From the NCBI RefSeq assembly GCF_009193155.1, contig NZ_VUKD01000001.1, forward strand, positions 496,001 through 560,000: a stretch of DNA of 64,000 bases, in the 5' to 3' direction. Made by a program: the position numbers and the translations under genes. Shown piece after piece: positions 63,664 through 64,000 of the stretch (its first letter is position 1; each line of letters opens with the position of its first letter). Source of the DNA: Georgenia subflava (GTDB taxonomy: Bacteria; Actinomycetota; Actinomycetes; Actinomycetales; Actinomycetaceae). The notes beneath the pieces are model-generated. The model saw only the letters and a program-made list of their open reading frames with translations, was not told where the DNA came from and searched no databases.

Positions 63664-64000
63664 GCAGGTGAGTCCCTCCTCGGGGACCGTGCCGTGGATC
63701 AGGAAGTCCTCGACCGCGCCGGCGATGCAGTCGTTGGACCGGCCGTAGGCGGTGTGCCCCTCGCCCTCGTAGGTGACGAGGAAGCCGTTCTCCAGCTGCT
63801 CGGCAAGGCTGACGCTCCACTGGTAGGGCGTGGCCGGGTCGCCCGTGGTGCCGACGACCATGATCGGCGCGGAGCCCGCGGCCGTCAGGGCGCCGGCGTC
63901 GACTCCCTCGGCCGGCCAGCTGTCGCACAGCATGCCGCCATAGCTCAGCGCCGGCCCGAACGTGGGGGCGGCCTCGGCGAGCTCGTCCGCCTGCACCTCC
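63661..64000 (-). CDS. Secreted-type alpha/beta hydrolase, C-terminal part (TAP-like)
   Basis: The 3' 340 bp of a gene that starts beyond the window. The visible ~112 aa match the C-terminal TAP-like domain of tripeptidyl-aminopeptidase-type hydrolases: APIMVVGTTGDPATPYQWSV carries the catalytic Asp region and LVTYEGEGHTAYGRSNDCIA the catalytic His. Two or three Cys suggest disulfides. Catalytic Ser not visible. Confidence 0.85.
   Translation of the reverse strand, partial: EVQADELAEAAPTFGPALSYGGMLCDSWPAEGVDAGALTAAGSAPIMVVGTTGDPATPYQWSVSLAEQLENGFLVTYEGEGHTAYGRSNDCIAGAVEDFLIHGTVPEEGLTC

Overview
The window is a high-GC chromosome segment from a flagellated actinobacterium. It carries GTG/TTG starts, Lsr2, CarD, SenX3-RegX3, a PknB-type kinase, MsiK-like ABC ATPase, DUF3263 and DUF4032 proteins. 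Together these suggest order Micrococcales, perhaps near Cellulomonadaceae, Bogoriellaceae or Georgenia. The genus is inference. No rRNA, CRISPR array, insertion sequence or prophage was seen.

About 1-32055 is one flagellar and chemotaxis island. On the minus strand, reading from high to low coordinates: fliA-type sigma factor; fliC; fliD-fliS-unknown orf; flgB-flgC-fliE-fliF-fliG-fliH-fliI-fliJ-NlpC/P60-fliK-flgD-flgE; flbD-motA-motB-fliL-fliM-fliN-fliO-fliP-fliQ-fliR-flhB-flhA-flhF-like-csrA; and the 5' two-thirds of cheA. On the plus strand is flgN-flgK-flgL-fliW. Most genes in the two long runs overlap by 1-4 bases, implying translational coupling.

Two layers of regulation can be read from the DNA. 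First, five transcription units (cheA, flbD, flgB, fliC, flgN) each have the same promoter-like element, CTCAN-N15-GYCGATNN. It resembles sigma-28/FliA/WhiG promoters, and a sigma factor of that family sits in the cluster. Second, the leaders of fliC, flbD-motAB and flgB each carry two or three small hairpins with GGA in the loop, the hallmark of CsrA sites. In fliC and flbD one hairpin covers the ribosome binding site. csrA and its expected antagonist fliW lie at opposite ends of the island. The prediction is a sigma-28 regulon with a CsrA/FliW translational checkpoint extended beyond flagellin to motor and basal-body operons.

About 32084-46405 is mixed housekeeping: FAD oxidoreductase, LytR_C protein, DUF3263 protein, uracil-DNA glycosylase, a Crp/Fnr regulator with three FNR-placed cysteines, tRNA-Thr(TGT), a DsbA-like oxidoreductase, a Ser/Thr kinase, an AbiEi/DUF559-like protein, otsA-otsB and the sugar-ABC ATPase. 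Its intergenic spaces hold several local repeat families and hairpins.

About 46800-64000 is conserved actinobacterial core: DUF4032 protein, rlmB-cysS, ispF-ispD, carD, regX3-senX3 with divergent phoU, gpmA, lsr2, a 52-aa membrane protein and tRNA-Thr(CGT). Two MFS transporters and an SDR enzyme are interleaved. The right edge cuts a secreted-type alpha/beta hydrolase.
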